Origin: Nitrospira sp.
GTDB taxonomy: Bacteria; Nitrospirota; Nitrospiria; Nitrospirales; Nitrospiraceae
Assembly: GCA_005239465.1 (NCBI GenBank)
Contig: SPAW01000047.1
Location: forward strand, 1-34,065
Reading direction: 5' to 3'
DNA length: 34,065 nt
Position 1 is the first letter of the stretch. Every line of letters begins with the position of its first letter. The notes below the pieces were generated by a model that was given only the letters and a program-made list of their open reading frames with translations, was not told the origin of the DNA and did no database searches. Shown piece by piece: positions 9,214-18,085 of this stretch. A program made the position numbers and the translations under genes.

Positions 9214-10896
9214 TTGACTGATCTCGAAATTGCTCATTCCGTCAAACCTCGTTCAATCATCGATATTGGTCACCAGCTCGAGATCCACGCCGAGGAACTC
9301 ATCCCATACGGAACAAATAAGGCCAAGGTATCTCTTGGGCTGCTGGACCGTCTCAAGGGTGGGCGGGGAGGTCGCTATGTTCTCGTGACGGCGATCACTC
9401 CAACACCCCTTGGAGAGGGAAAGACAACCACATCGATTGGTCTCGCCATGGGGCTCACGCGATTGGGCCATCGAACGGCCGTCACGCTGAGACAGCCCTC
9501 GCTTGGCCCGGTGTTTGGGATCAAGGGGGGAGGTACCGGCGGGGGACATGCCCAAGTGATTCCCATGGAGGATATCAATCTCCATCTGACCGGGGACGCA
9601 CATGCCGTGGCGGCCAGCCATAACCTTCTCTCTGCCTTTCTCGACAATCATCTATTCCATGGAAACTCGCTCTCCGTTGATCCTGCGCGAATCATGTGGC
9701 CGCGGGCGCTCGGTGTCAGTGATCGAGCGCTCCGTGAGATCACGCTTGGAGAAGAAACAGGTAAACGCCGAGGTCAATTTGTGATCACGGAGGCCTCGGA
9801 GGTAATGGCGACGTTGGCGCTGGCGGCCAACCATCGTGATCTCCGAGACCGCCTTGGCCGAATATTGGTGGGGCTCAAGAAATCCGGTGCGCCTCTGGTG
9901 GCGCATGATCTCGGATGCATTGGATCGATGGCTGCCCTCTTGAGAGACGCGCTACTGCCTAACCTGGTTCAGACTCTAGAAGGAACACCCGCATTCGTCC
10001 ATACGGGACCGTTTGGGAACATCGCTCATGGCAACTGCTCCGTGCTGGCCGACGCGATCGCGCTTCGATGCGCCGATTTTGTCGTGACCGAAGCCGGCTT
10101 CGGCAGCGATCTGGGAGCAGAGAAGTTTTTCAATATCAAGTGTCGTGTATCTGGATTCAAGCCATCTGTAGCAGTGATGGTGGCAACGTTGCGAGCCCTA
10201 AAGCTTCAGGGTGGCGGAGGGGTTGCTAAGGGCGGGGGCCCGCTGCCTCCAAGTTTGACCGGACCGAATCAGGAAGCTTTGTCGAAAGGATTCGCCAATC
10301 TAGAACAGCATATCGCGAATGTGCGGGCGCATGGCATCCCAGTGGTCGTGGCAGTGAATGCCTTCAAGGACGATCCTCGCGCCGAATTGGATTGGATCCA
10401 GGACCGGTCGTTGGAAGTGGGGGCAGCGGACGCCGCTGTGTCGACCCACTGGGCGGATGGGGGAAGGGGCGCCGAACAATTGGCTGCTGCAGTCGTCAGG
10501 GCCTCTGACCAGCGAACCAACTTTGCGTATCTGTACGAGCTGTCTTGGCCGATTCGAAAAAAGATCGAAACCATTGCCACCAAGATGTATGGGGCAGGGG
10601 GTGTGAAATTTGAGCCGGAGGCGGAACGTCAGATGGAAATGGCCGAAACGCTGGGTTTTGGCCGACTGCCCGTCTGCATGGCCAAGACGCCGCTGTCGCT
10701 CTCGCACGATCCCGCGCTCAAGGGGAGGCCGACCGGGTTTACCGTTCCTATCAAGGAATTGCGAATACTTGCCGGAGCGGGATTTGTGACCGCAGTCTGT
10801 TCGGGGATTCGATTGATGCCGGGATTGCCGAAGAAGCCAGCGGGTGAACGGATTGACTTGGATCCGGTGAGCGGTGAAATCGTGGGGCTCTTGTGA
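9214..10896 (+). CDS. fhs: Formate-tetrahydrofolate ligase
   Basis: 560 residues, the usual length of the family. The enzyme joins formate to tetrahydrofolate using ATP, feeding 10-formyl-THF to one-carbon metabolism. The ATP-binding motif PTPLGEGKTTT lies at residues 63-73, followed by SLGPVFGIKGGGTGGGHAQVIPMEDINLHLTGD, a block characteristic of the family. The C-terminal part has the conserved KTPLSLSHDPALKG and GAGFVT...G.I..MPGLP segments. The start is a TTG with a strong GGAGGGAG about five bases upstream and the next in-frame ATG would remove conserved residues. The stop is only six bases from the convergent hflC stop. Confidence 0.97.
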   Translation: MTDLEIAHSVKPRSIIDIGHQLEIHAEELIPYGTNKAKVSLGLLDRLKGGRGGRYVLVTAITPTPLGEGKTTTSIGLAMGLTRLGHRTAVTLRQPSLGPVFGIKGGGTGGGHAQVIPMEDINLHLTGDAHAVAASHNLLSAFLDNHLFHGNSLSVDPARIMWPRALGVSDRALREITLGEETGKRRGQFVITEASEVMATLALAANHRDLRDRLGRILVGLKKSGAPLVAHDLGCIGSMAALLRDALLPNLVQTLEGTPAFVHTGPFGNIAHGNCSVLADAIALRCADFVVTEAGFGSDLGAEKFFNIKCRVSGFKPSVAVMVATLRALKLQGGGGVAKGGGPLPPSLTGPNQEALSKGFANLEQHIANVRAHGIPVVVAVNAFKDDPRAELDWIQDRSLEVGAADAAVSTHWADGGRGAEQLAAAVVRASDQRTNFAYLYELSWPIRKKIETIATKMYGAGGVKFEPEAERQMEMAETLGFGRLPVCMAKTPLSLSHDPALKGRPTGFTVPIKELRILAGAGFVTAVCSGIRLMPGLPKKPAGERIDLDPVSGEIVGLL

Positions 10897-10902
10897 AGAG
10901 AG

Positions 10903-11763
10903 CTAGCGTTGCTTTAAGTACCGGAAGAATTCTGAATCTGGGCTCATTACGAGGGTCGACTTATCATTGAAGGCCTTCTTGTAGGCTTCCATCGAACGGG
11001 TAAATTCGAAGAACTTCGGATCCTGCCGGTACGCGTCGGCATAAATCCGAAACGCCTTGGCATCACCGCCTCCGCGAAGCTCTTCAGATTCTTTGTACGC
11101 CTCGGCGAGGATGATTTCGCGATCCTTCTCGGCTTCGGATCTGATTTTCTGAGCTTCCTCGGCGCCTTCAGCCCGATACTGTTTGGCCTGCCGTTCTCGC
11201 TCGGCCTGCATGCGGGCAAACACGGCTTTTTCATTCTGCTCAGGGAGATCGGCTCGCTTGATCCGCACGTCCTGAATCTCGATCCCGTACCCGGAGGCTT
11301 TCTCATTAGCTCGTTGAGTGACTACTCGCATGATTTCTGCTCTCGTACTCGAGACGATCTCCAAGAGATCGTGGCGACCCAGCTCGACGCGCAACTCGGA
11401 ATAGATGATGTCGTTCAGCCGCTGGAGCGCCCCTCGCTGGCTTTGGAAATTCTGGTAGACTTTCAACGGATCGACGATGCGCCATTTCGCGAAGTTATCC
11501 AGGAGCAACGTCTTCTTGTCCTGCGTAATGACATCCTGGGCGTTCGAATCGTAATCCAACAGCCGTTTGTCAAAATACGTCACTTCCTGAACGAACGGCA
11601 TCTTCACATACAATCCGGGCTCCGTGATATTCCGCACCGGTTTCCCGAGTTGGACGACAATCGCGGTCTGGGTCACGTCTACGACAAAAAGCGGGGAGGC
11701 TCCCAGGATAAACAACGCGATGACCACCGCAATCAGAGCAATAATAAAACCTTGCTTAGTCAT
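10903..11763 (-). CDS. hflC: HflC, protease modulator (SPFH family)
   Basis: 286 residues. An N-terminal membrane helix (GFIIALIAVVIALFILGASPLFVV) is followed by the SPFH/prohibitin domain (VDVTQTAIVVQLGKPVRNITEPGLYVKMPFVQEV..FDKRLLDYD) and a long charged coiled coil (ARMQAERERQAKQYRAEGAEEAQKIRSEAEKDREIILAEAYKESEELRG-type) that ends in the conserved 'FFEFTRSMEAYKK...DST.V.SPDSEFFRYL' tail of HflC. In E. coli HflK and HflC form a cage around FtsH and limit its access to substrates. The start overlaps the hflK stop by four bases (ATGA), so the two are translationally coupled. Confidence 0.96.
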   Translation of the reverse strand: MTKQGFIIALIAVVIALFILGASPLFVVDVTQTAIVVQLGKPVRNITEPGLYVKMPFVQEVTYFDKRLLDYDSNAQDVITQDKKTLLLDNFAKWRIVDPLKVYQNFQSQRGALQRLNDIIYSELRVELGRHDLLEIVSSTRAEIMRVVTQRANEKASGYGIEIQDVRIKRADLPEQNEKAVFARMQAERERQAKQYRAEGAEEAQKIRSEAEKDREIILAEAYKESEELRGGGDAKAFRIYADAYRQDPKFFEFTRSMEAYKKAFNDKSTLVMSPDSEFFRYLKQR

Positions 11764-12875
11764 GGTCGGGGTACCTCGATTTTCTGGTTTAGAGGCGGGC
11801 CTTGCTGGGGCTCCTCGACTTCTGGTTTGAGGGCGGGCTTGGGGGTGGGCCTTGATAGGCGGTCCAGAGGAAGAAAGGGCAACAGGCGCTCCCCGCCTTT
11901 TCCGTCGATGATCACCTTTTCCACGTTGGGGAGGATTTCCTCCAGCGTTTCAATGTAGATGCGTTTGCTGATGACGTCTTTCGCTTGGTTGTATTCCTTC
12001 AACGTGGCGAGGAAACGATTCGCCTCACCTTGGGCGCGATTCAACCGTGCCTGGGCGTATCCTCTGGCCTGGTTCACCATCTGGGCCGCTTCACCTTTGG
12101 CTTTGGGCAGAATGTCGTTGCGATAGCCCTGAGACTGGTTGATCAGTTTCTCTCGATCTTCTTTCGCATTCGTTACATCTTTAAACGCGGCCGCCACGGC
12201 CTCGGGAGGATCGACGTCCTGGAGCTGCACGGCGGCAATCTGCACGCCGGCCTGGTACTGATCGAGGATAGTTTGAAGCAAGACCATTGTGTCTTGTTGA
12301 ATCACAGCTTTTCCGGTGGTCAAGGCCTCGTCGATCTTGCTCTTGCCGACCACTTCCCGCATCGAGGCCTCGGCGGCCTTTCCAATGGTCTCATGGATGT
12401 CCGCCACGTTGAACAGATATTCGCGTGCCTCTTTGATCTTGTACTGCACAATAAACTCGATCGCGAGGATGTTCATATCCCCGGTCAGCATCAACGCTTC
12501 CTGGGGGACCATCTGCTGGCGACCCTGTTGATTGGTGCGGAACCCAATTTCCACACGATGGAGTTTGGCGACCTTCGGTTGGAAGACGCTCTCCAGGATC
12601 GGAACCTTGAAGTGGGGACCAGGGTCGACTGTGCGAACCGGAGTTCCGAACCGCATCACGACACCTTCTTCATCCGGTGCGACAATGAACACCGCTTGCC
12701 AGGCCAGGAAGATCAGCAGGCCGGCGATGAGAATGTTTCTGACTCCGCCGGAAGGGAGCAGGTTTCCGAATCCGCCGGAAGGGAAGAGGTTCTTGAATTG
12801 CGACTGGGCGTGCTTGAGGGCGTCCTCAAGCGGGTCGCTTTTCTTGCTCCAAGGATCTTTAGGGTCCCATACCAT
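11760..12875 (-). CDS. hflK: HflK, protease modulator (SPFH family)
   Basis: 371 residues. It opens with the typical MVWDP.DPW.K cytoplasmic stretch and a Gly/Pro-rich region containing a small internal repeat (NLFPSGGF / NLLPSGGV). A membrane helix follows (NILIAGLLIFLAWQAVFIV), then the SPFH domain (PDEEGVVMRFGTPVRTVDPGPHFKVP) and a long coiled coil with 'ARGYAQARLNRAQGEANRFLATLKEY', ending in a Pro-rich tail (RPTPKPALKPEVEEPQQGPPL). It is the first gene of hflK-hflC. The ribosome site before ATG 12875 is weak. The partner FtsH is not in the window. Confidence 0.96.
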   Translation of the reverse strand: MVWDPKDPWSKKSDPLEDALKHAQSQFKNLFPSGGFGNLLPSGGVRNILIAGLLIFLAWQAVFIVAPDEEGVVMRFGTPVRTVDPGPHFKVPILESVFQPKVAKLHRVEIGFRTNQQGRQQMVPQEALMLTGDMNILAIEFIVQYKIKEAREYLFNVADIHETIGKAAEASMREVVGKSKIDEALTTGKAVIQQDTMVLLQTILDQYQAGVQIAAVQLQDVDPPEAVAAAFKDVTNAKEDREKLINQSQGYRNDILPKAKGEAAQMVNQARGYAQARLNRAQGEANRFLATLKEYNQAKDVISKRIYIETLEEILPNVEKVIIDGKGGERLLPFLPLDRLSRPTPKPALKPEVEEPQQGPPLNQKIEVPRP

Positions 12876-13130
12876 GCGGGGAATTCTGCCTACGATAAAT
12901 GTGAAGGGATCAGATGTCCGTCACCTTAGCAGAGTGTCGATGCGGGAGCAAGGCAGTTCTTGACCTTATGAAGAGGATGGCCTCCATATCTTGATCCAGT
13001 CCTATTCGAGCGACTACCCTCTAATCACCTCAGCATCCTCATGATGAAGCTTCATGAGCAAGAACGAGCCCTCAAAAAAATACTATCACAGACACCGGCG
13101 TGGCCGATTTACTTCTACCTGAAGGATAAT
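12876..13130 (-). other. Gap upstream of hflK with a short palindrome
   Basis: 255 bases between the pit stop and the hflK start. It holds a 21-base dyad, CTCATGA(13038-13044)...TCATGAG(13052-13058), with the perfect core ATGAAGCTTCAT. It could be a weak terminator for pit or a regulatory site for hflK. Nothing else is recognisable. Confidence 0.4.
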
Positions 13131-14264
13131 CTAGAGAACTCTGGAGAGGATCAAGTAGGCGATACAGGCGAGAAAAGCCGCCGCAGGCAGTGTCACAATC
13201 CACGCGAGGACCATGTCTCGAACCGTTGTCCAGCGGACCGCATTCAACCCGTTAAGCAGACCGATGCCGATGATGGCAGAGCTGCTGAGGTGGGTCGTCG
13301 AGACGGGCAGACCCAGTGTTCCCGCGACGAGAGCGAGTGAAGACGTGGTCAGGTTGGCAGACAATCCCTCCGCATGATTCATCTTCGTCACTTTCTCAGC
13401 GAGTACCTCCGTCACACGCAGCCCTCCGAAGTAACTACCCAATCCCATCGCAAGGGCGACTCCTCCGAAAGCGGTAAGCTGAGACAAGAGGCTGGGCCAG
13501 GCGGCGGTTGTCGCGCCGACCAGGAGTATAGCCACGATTTTCGGCGCATCATTGATCCCACGGGCAAACGACGCCAGGCCGCTGGAGATCCAGTGAATGG
13601 TATCGAGTCCCACGACCAGCCCCTGCAAGCCGGCACGGTTACATTGCGACGGCACCGCCATGACCGGCTGGCCGAAACTCGGGGTCTGTAACAGCGTTCT
13701 GGTGCCGCCGCCGGCATCAATGGCCACCAACGCGCGGGACGCGGGCATCACGCACACACAGGCTCCTTCCCATCGCGCGGCAAGCAGACGCACGCCAGGG
13801 TGAAGGAGAAGGGAGACGGTGAGGGCGAGGAACGGACTGAGCAACAACGGCAGGGCAATCTTCTTGCCGATCGCAGACCAGATCAAAGCCTCTCCTCCAA
13901 AGGCCATCAAGCCGGTGCCTACAATGGCCCCGGTGAGCGCATGAGTCGTCGAGACCGGGAGGCCGGTGCGTGAGGCGAACAGGACCCACGCCATCGCACC
14001 AATCAAGACGGCCAAGGCGACGACGGGTTGGATGGTCGTGCCTGTCTGGATGAGCCCATGGCTGAAAGTTTTGACCATCGCACTGGCGATGAATGCCGAG
14101 GCTCCTGCCCCGACGATGGTCCAGATAGTTCCCCAGAGGATGGCTGCCCGGTAGTTTGTGACGCCGCTTCCCACAAGCGTGGCGACTGCTTTCGATACAT
14201 CATTGGTCCCGTTGGCGTAGGCCAAGGCGAGGACCAGGAGAAAGGCAAGGAAGGAGAGTTCCAC
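13131..14264 (-). CDS. pit: PiT family inorganic phosphate permease
   Basis: 377 residues from GTG 14264, chosen because GAGGG lies six bases upstream and the extra N-terminal residues of the longer frame are polar and unlike the family. Both copies of the PiT signature are present: ALAYANGTNDVSKAVATLVGSG near the N-terminus and SFARGINDAPKIVAILL in the second half, each followed by a 'TG LPVSTTH' segment (RTGLPVSTTHALTGAIVGTG and LGLPVSTTHLSSSAIIGIG). About ten membrane helices can be counted. PiT carriers import phosphate with protons or metal ions and also let arsenate in. It sits 34 bases after arsS in the same direction, so it is probably the last gene of an ars-type operon. Confidence 0.93.
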   Translation of the reverse strand: MELSFLAFLLVLALAYANGTNDVSKAVATLVGSGVTNYRAAILWGTIWTIVGAGASAFIASAMVKTFSHGLIQTGTTIQPVVALAVLIGAMAWVLFASRTGLPVSTTHALTGAIVGTGLMAFGGEALIWSAIGKKIALPLLLSPFLALTVSLLLHPGVRLLAARWEGACVCVMPASRALVAIDAGGGTRTLLQTPSFGQPVMAVPSQCNRAGLQGLVVGLDTIHWISSGLASFARGINDAPKIVAILLVGATTAAWPSLLSQLTAFGGVALAMGLGSYFGGLRVTEVLAEKVTKMNHAEGLSANLTTSSLALVAGTLGLPVSTTHLSSSAIIGIGLLNGLNAVRWTTVRDMVLAWIVTLPAAAFLACIAYLILSRVL

Positions 14265-14298
14265 GGGGTCCCTCTGAGTTTGATACCGACACCGTGCA

Positions 14299-15336
14299 CT
14301 AGGCGACGGTGCCACCACAGGATGATCCGGAACCGGCGGTGCAGCCGTAGCAATGGTTGCGAGTCACGATCTGACGTTGATGGAGTTGGGCCGCGTCGAA
14401 GTTGCGGATATGCGATGGCGTCCCGTGATCGAGCGGTAGATCGAGCATTTGGTTGAAGTCGCAATCATAGAGGGTCCCATCCCAACCTACCGAAAGGGTA
14501 TAGCGGCACATGACGCCGGCCGCGGCGGCGGGATTGAAGGCGTTGGCCAGGCGTTCCATGTAACCATCGTAGTTGCCGCTCTCGACGAGAAACTCCAGGA
14601 ATCGGCTGATGGGCATGTTCGTGATCGTGTAGAGATGGTTAAACTCAACGCCATGGCGGTTTCGTAGTTCTTTCCTGAATTGCGCTTCGATCGCCTCTTG
14701 CTTGGGAGGGAGAAAGGCCCCCACCGGATTGTTGACGAGGTTCAAGGTGAGGCCGCTGTCAGGCTGACCGTAGCCGAGTCGGTTCAACAGGCGAAGCGCC
14801 TCGATCGACTTCTCAAAAATCCCGTCGCCTCGCTGCGCGTCGGTCTGACTGGCGCGCAGCGAGGGGAGCGAGGCGATGATTTCGACGCGATGGCTTGCCA
14901 GAAATTCTGTCAGGTCCGCCTGAGCGGGGAGCAGCAACACTGACAGGTTACAGCGATCCATCACATGCCGGCCGAGCCCACGGGCTTGCTCGACCAGCCA
15001 ACGAAAATGCGGGTTGAGTTCCGGCGCACCTCCCGTAATATCGACCGTGGGAATGTCGGTCTTGGCGAGAGCCTGAACGCACTGCTCCGCCGTTTCTCGC
15101 GACATGCTCTCGGTGCGATCCGGACCCGCATCCACGTGGCAGTGGCGGCAGGTCTGGTTACAGAGTTTGCCGACGTTGATTTGGAAGACGGTGATGCCGG
15201 TCGCACGGAGCGGAAAAATTCCGGCCTGGGCGAGCCGAAGATCGAAAGGAAGAGAAGTGGCCGTTTGTTCAAGAATGCGAAGCTGTTCAGTCGGCGAGGC
15301 GAGGGAGTTGCTCCGGCCAAGCAATGTGAGAGCCAT
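14299..15336 (-). CDS. arsS: Arsenosugar biosynthesis radical SAM protein ArsS
   Basis: 345 residues. The radical SAM cluster motif Cx3Cx2C is at Cys59, Cys63 and Cys66 (KLCNQTCRHCHVDAGP). It is followed by DITGGAPELNPHFRWLV and the long C-terminal DUF3641-type region with MCRYTLSVGWDGTLYDCDFNQMLDL and the Cys-rich end RNHCYGCTAGSGSSCGG, which are family hallmarks. ArsS acts with ArsM in making dimethylarsinoyl-adenosine type arsenosugar precursors from methylated arsenic. It begins immediately after the arsM stop with no spacer, so translation is likely coupled. Length and all key cysteines are intact. Confidence 0.95.
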   Translation of the reverse strand: MALTLLGRSNSLASPTEQLRILEQTATSLPFDLRLAQAGIFPLRATGITVFQINVGKLCNQTCRHCHVDAGPDRTESMSRETAEQCVQALAKTDIPTVDITGGAPELNPHFRWLVEQARGLGRHVMDRCNLSVLLLPAQADLTEFLASHRVEIIASLPSLRASQTDAQRGDGIFEKSIEALRLLNRLGYGQPDSGLTLNLVNNPVGAFLPPKQEAIEAQFRKELRNRHGVEFNHLYTITNMPISRFLEFLVESGNYDGYMERLANAFNPAAAAGVMCRYTLSVGWDGTLYDCDFNQMLDLPLDHGTPSHIRNFDAAQLHQRQIVTRNHCYGCTAGSGSSCGGTVA

Positions 15337-16524
15337 CTAACAACACCCTCCATCAGGGGAACTGGTGACCGCGTCACCGCTTACGCGGTCACCGGCTCGA
15401 TTCAGAATGGCGAAATGGGGCGCATACCCCTCGGCTTCCAGGACGGCCAGGGTCTTGGAACAAATTTCCAACGGCTCCCCTCGGCGGTAGACGTGGTGGT
15501 CATCATCCGCCGCCTCGACGAAGGGTCCGGCCAGCATGGCATGGTGGCCTTGCCAAACACAGGGGGTCTGTGCAGGAAACACAGCGGTCCAGCGCGGGTC
15601 ACTCTGATCGAGCCATACGGGATCAGCAGTCAGGACGAAGTAGTCGGCCAGTGGGGTGTGGCTCAACAAGACTGCGTCATCCAGAGTAATCGGTTGGGGG
15701 ATGCCACGCTGATAGGCCGTACCGCGTTCATCCACTACGCGATTGAAGGGACCTCGGAGCGTGGCGTAGCGAATCGGCGAGGGAGCCGTGGCTGGAGGCA
15801 CTTTGTAGCCGGTCAAGGTGACCGAAAAGAAATGAATACCATCGATGACTTGCCACGGTAAAAACTTGATCAGATGGATGCCGAGAAATCCGGCTTCCAC
15901 CATTCCCGTGGCATAACCAGACAAGGTAAGCGCACCCGACAAGCAGTCGCCCCATTTATCCGCATCGTGTACCAGGTACTGAGGAACGGGCTGGTCTGCA
16001 ACGATATCGGAAATGGTAAATCGCCCGCCCGGTTTCGTGACCCGAAACATTTCTCGAAAGACCTTCCGCTTATCCGGCGCGAGGTTGATGACACAATTTG
16101 AGATGATCAGATCGATCGTGCCATCTTCGACGGGCATCGCATCGGCAAAACCTTTGCGAAATTCCACGTTGGAAGCGGGATAGCCCAGGTTCGTGGCCAC
16201 GACAACAGCGTTCTTTCGGGCGATGTCCAACATCGTATCGGTCATGTCAACGCCGATCACACGGCCGGTGGGACCGACGAGCCTAGAAGCTTCAAAACAA
16301 TCGATCCCTCCACCCGAGCCGATGTCCAAGACCGTTTCCCCTGAGCGCACCGTCTTCAACCCGGCTGGAGTGCCGCAGCCATAGGAGATCTTGAGCACCT
16401 CCTCAGGGACAAACGTCTTGAGATGCTCCATGTCGTAATTCGTCGGGCAACATATCTGCTCGCCCGACGTGGCCGCCCGGGCGTAGCGATCGCTGACTTT
16501 CTGGCTGATGTCGTCTATTGACAT
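15337..16524 (-). CDS. arsM: Arsenite S-adenosylmethionine methyltransferase, long form
   Basis: 395 residues from ATG 16524, which has GAGGAG six bases upstream; the longer frame adds 16 residues without family similarity. The start of the domain has the Cys pair of 'QICCPTNYD' (Cys25, Cys26) and 'SYGCGTP' (Cys50). SAM motif I is VLDIGSGGGIDCFEASR (about 65-81), then GVDMTDTML and NCVINLAPDK. Residues about 255-395 form an extra C-terminal domain found in ArsM homologues that sit next to arsS, and the protein ends in DGGCC, a likely arsenic-binding Cys pair. It methylates trivalent arsenic stepwise using SAM. First gene of arsM-arsS-pit. Confidence 0.92.
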   Translation of the reverse strand: MSIDDISQKVSDRYARAATSGEQICCPTNYDMEHLKTFVPEEVLKISYGCGTPAGLKTVRSGETVLDIGSGGGIDCFEASRLVGPTGRVIGVDMTDTMLDIARKNAVVVATNLGYPASNVEFRKGFADAMPVEDGTIDLIISNCVINLAPDKRKVFREMFRVTKPGGRFTISDIVADQPVPQYLVHDADKWGDCLSGALTLSGYATGMVEAGFLGIHLIKFLPWQVIDGIHFFSVTLTGYKVPPATAPSPIRYATLRGPFNRVVDERGTAYQRGIPQPITLDDAVLLSHTPLADYFVLTADPVWLDQSDPRWTAVFPAQTPCVWQGHHAMLAGPFVEAADDDHHVYRRGEPLEICSKTLAVLEAEGYAPHFAILNRAGDRVSGDAVTSSPDGGCC

Positions 16525-16805
16525 AGGCTCCTCACAGTCCGATATAGGTCTGCAGCGCTTCCCATGTATCAACTCTGATGGAGGTCCGTCAACTCCGATA
16601 TGTGGTTGGACGATGCCGGTCTGATATGCCGGGAATGAGTCGAGTGGCGGGCTGGTTTCTTACAAGCAGTGTGCGAGAAATAGGATTGGGAAGCAGCGTG
16701 TTTCCGCTGTCCCACATCCGTCGGCAGGGTTTGTTCGTAGGGCTCCATAGGGGCTTGTTTGGTCTTTCGACATCGCAGGCGATCGGGATTTCCTCGCGTC
16801 CAGGC

Positions 16806-17171
16806 TCAAGGCCTCTGCCATACCCGCCACAGCCATCCATAGACCGCGAGGTTGAGAGAGATTACGATCGCGCCCAGCACCGTTTGCGTTGCTCGCGTCA
16901 GCCCATCGGGGTACAGAAGTGCCAGCAGGTAGTATTCCAGGAAGTCGCCCTCGTAGCCTTGCCCTCCTCCTCGTGCCCGCAACCAATTTTCCAGCGGCGT
17001 CAATGGACAGATCCAGCCGCTGAATTCCACGAACGCGCCCCAGGCGACCGCCGGCAGATGCAGCCAGGCGGCCCTCCGCCATTTCAGTACCAATAGGCCG
17101 CCGAACAAGACGAAGAGCACATACGCCAGATGAAGCAGCAACACGAGGTCGGCAAGCAGCGAGTAGAGCAT
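16806..17171 (-). CDS. DUF2784 family membrane protein
   Basis: 121 residues from ATG 17171; a TTG at 17183 would add only four residues. The sequence MLYSLLADLVLLLHLAYVLFVLFGGLLVLKW, then a WLHLPAVAWGAFVEFSGWICPLTPLENWLR block and EGDFLEYYL, is the full DUF2784 pattern, including the conserved 'CPLTPLEN.LR' motif. Three to four membrane helices are expected. The function of the family is unknown. It is 36 bases downstream of the DUF488 gene in the same direction and could be the last gene of the TetR-headed run. The 281 bases between it and arsM contain no gene that I can recognise. Confidence 0.88.
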   Translation of the reverse strand: MLYSLLADLVLLLHLAYVLFVLFGGLLVLKWRRAAWLHLPAVAWGAFVEFSGWICPLTPLENWLRARGGGQGYEGDFLEYYLLALLYPDGLTRATQTVLGAIVISLNLAVYGWLWRVWQRP

Positions 17172-17207
17172 ATTAGGTGGCAACCTGTGGTTGTTCGGAG
17201 AGTCTAT

Positions 17208-17771
17208 CTAGAACAGGCGGGGAGTGGAAGATGGATCATCCGGTTTCGGGTACCGAAGAAGGTTGTCAGCGATCCGAGCAAACGAAGTTAACTGATGAGG
17301 CTTGGCATCAGTTGCCGACATGATGTGCCGCACCTCCCAGCCCCGCATGATCAGGGCATCGGCGATCAGAGATCGATGGCAGCGCCAAGGCACCGCTTCC
17401 GCGCACATGACCGCTGTTGTCTGTTTCGTGCCATACGCCATAAGCTCTTCAATGGCTCTTTGGAATTCATTCGTCTGCATGTAGTCCGCATAGCCGCGAA
17501 AGCTCGCGTTTCTCCAGCCGAGGTTGATCGAATCCTTCTTGGCTTTCCGTAGGCCACCGAGTTGAGGCATATGGAAATAGGTCAGGCCGACCTTCTTGAG
17601 GCTCTTCGATAACGTGTCGGTATTGAATTGTGGGTTGTTCCGTGAGCGGGGGATGGTGCGGACATCGATCATGCGACCGATATCATGGGCGCACAGAATG
17701 GCGATGAATTCATCGATGGGCCTAGTGGAATGGCCGATAGTCCAGATTGTATGAGATGCCGGTTGGCTCAT
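17208..17771 (-). CDS. DUF488 family protein
   Basis: 187 residues from ATG 17771, which overlaps the stop of the TfoX-like gene as ATGA and has GGGAAGAA just upstream. Family features: TIGHSTRPIDEFIAIL at the start, DVRTIPRSRNNPQFN, YFHMPQLGGLRK, and the late 'VMCAEAVPWRCHRSLIADAL' segment with conserved Cys, Glu and the CHRS motif. DUF488 proteins are small cytoplasmic proteins of unknown role that are common in mobile or stress-related clusters. The length is normal and there is no sign of decay, unlike its immediate upstream neighbour. Confidence 0.92.
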   Translation of the reverse strand: MSQPASHTIWTIGHSTRPIDEFIAILCAHDIGRMIDVRTIPRSRNNPQFNTDTLSKSLKKVGLTYFHMPQLGGLRKAKKDSINLGWRNASFRGYADYMQTNEFQRAIEELMAYGTKQTTAVMCAEAVPWRCHRSLIADALIMRGWEVRHIMSATDAKPHQLTSFARIADNLLRYPKPDDPSSTPRLF

Positions 17772-18078
17772 TTCTTCCCAGCTTCCTGGGCCCACGCCAC
17801 TAGTCGCTCGGCATCTTCAAGAATGTCCGGAGGCATTTCATAGAAGGATTTGAGCGTTTGTTTGGCGTTGGGGCGGAACGGCTTCATGCCGTGCCCTTTG
17901 TAGAGACTGATCGTCTTCGGGGTCACTTTGAAGTACAACCGGCCTTTGTGGATGATGCCGAAAAACTTTGAGCAGTGGTAAAGCCCGTATCCGCCGAACA
18001 TGGCGCGGCAGGTTAGGCCACGCAGATCAGCCGTTGATCCAGAACGAAATCCCTGAAGCCGTCCTGCTTCGTCGCCAT
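17768..18078 (-). pseudogene. TfoX N-terminal domain protein, frameshifted
   Basis: The natural start is ATG 18078 (MATKQDGFRDFVLDQ...), which reads into a stop after about 21 residues. One base different in phase, the frame continues ADLRGLTCRAMFGGYGLYHCSKFFGIIHKGRLYFKV to the end at 17768. The two pieces join as a normal TfoX_N domain of about 103 residues if one base is restored near 18031-18034. In the present sequence, translation could begin only at ATG 18001 (MFGGYGLY...), losing the first strand and helix of the domain. It is either a real loss-of-function event or a sequencing error. The start lies seven bases from the methyltransferase stop and the stop overlaps the DUF488 start. 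Confidence 0.8.
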
Positions 18079-18085
18079 CGGATCA

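Noticed and set aside
11985-12929. A 314-codon plus-strand frame opposite hflK
   Set aside because: Antisense shadow of hflK, with His/Leu-rich composition typical of the reverse of a coiled-coil gene.
14965-15861. A 298-codon plus-strand frame opposite arsM and arsS
   Set aside because: Spans two well-supported minus-strand genes; no motifs.
16578-17096. A 172-codon plus-strand frame between arsM and DUF2784
   Set aside because: Its second half is antisense to the DUF2784 gene; no coding features in the first half.
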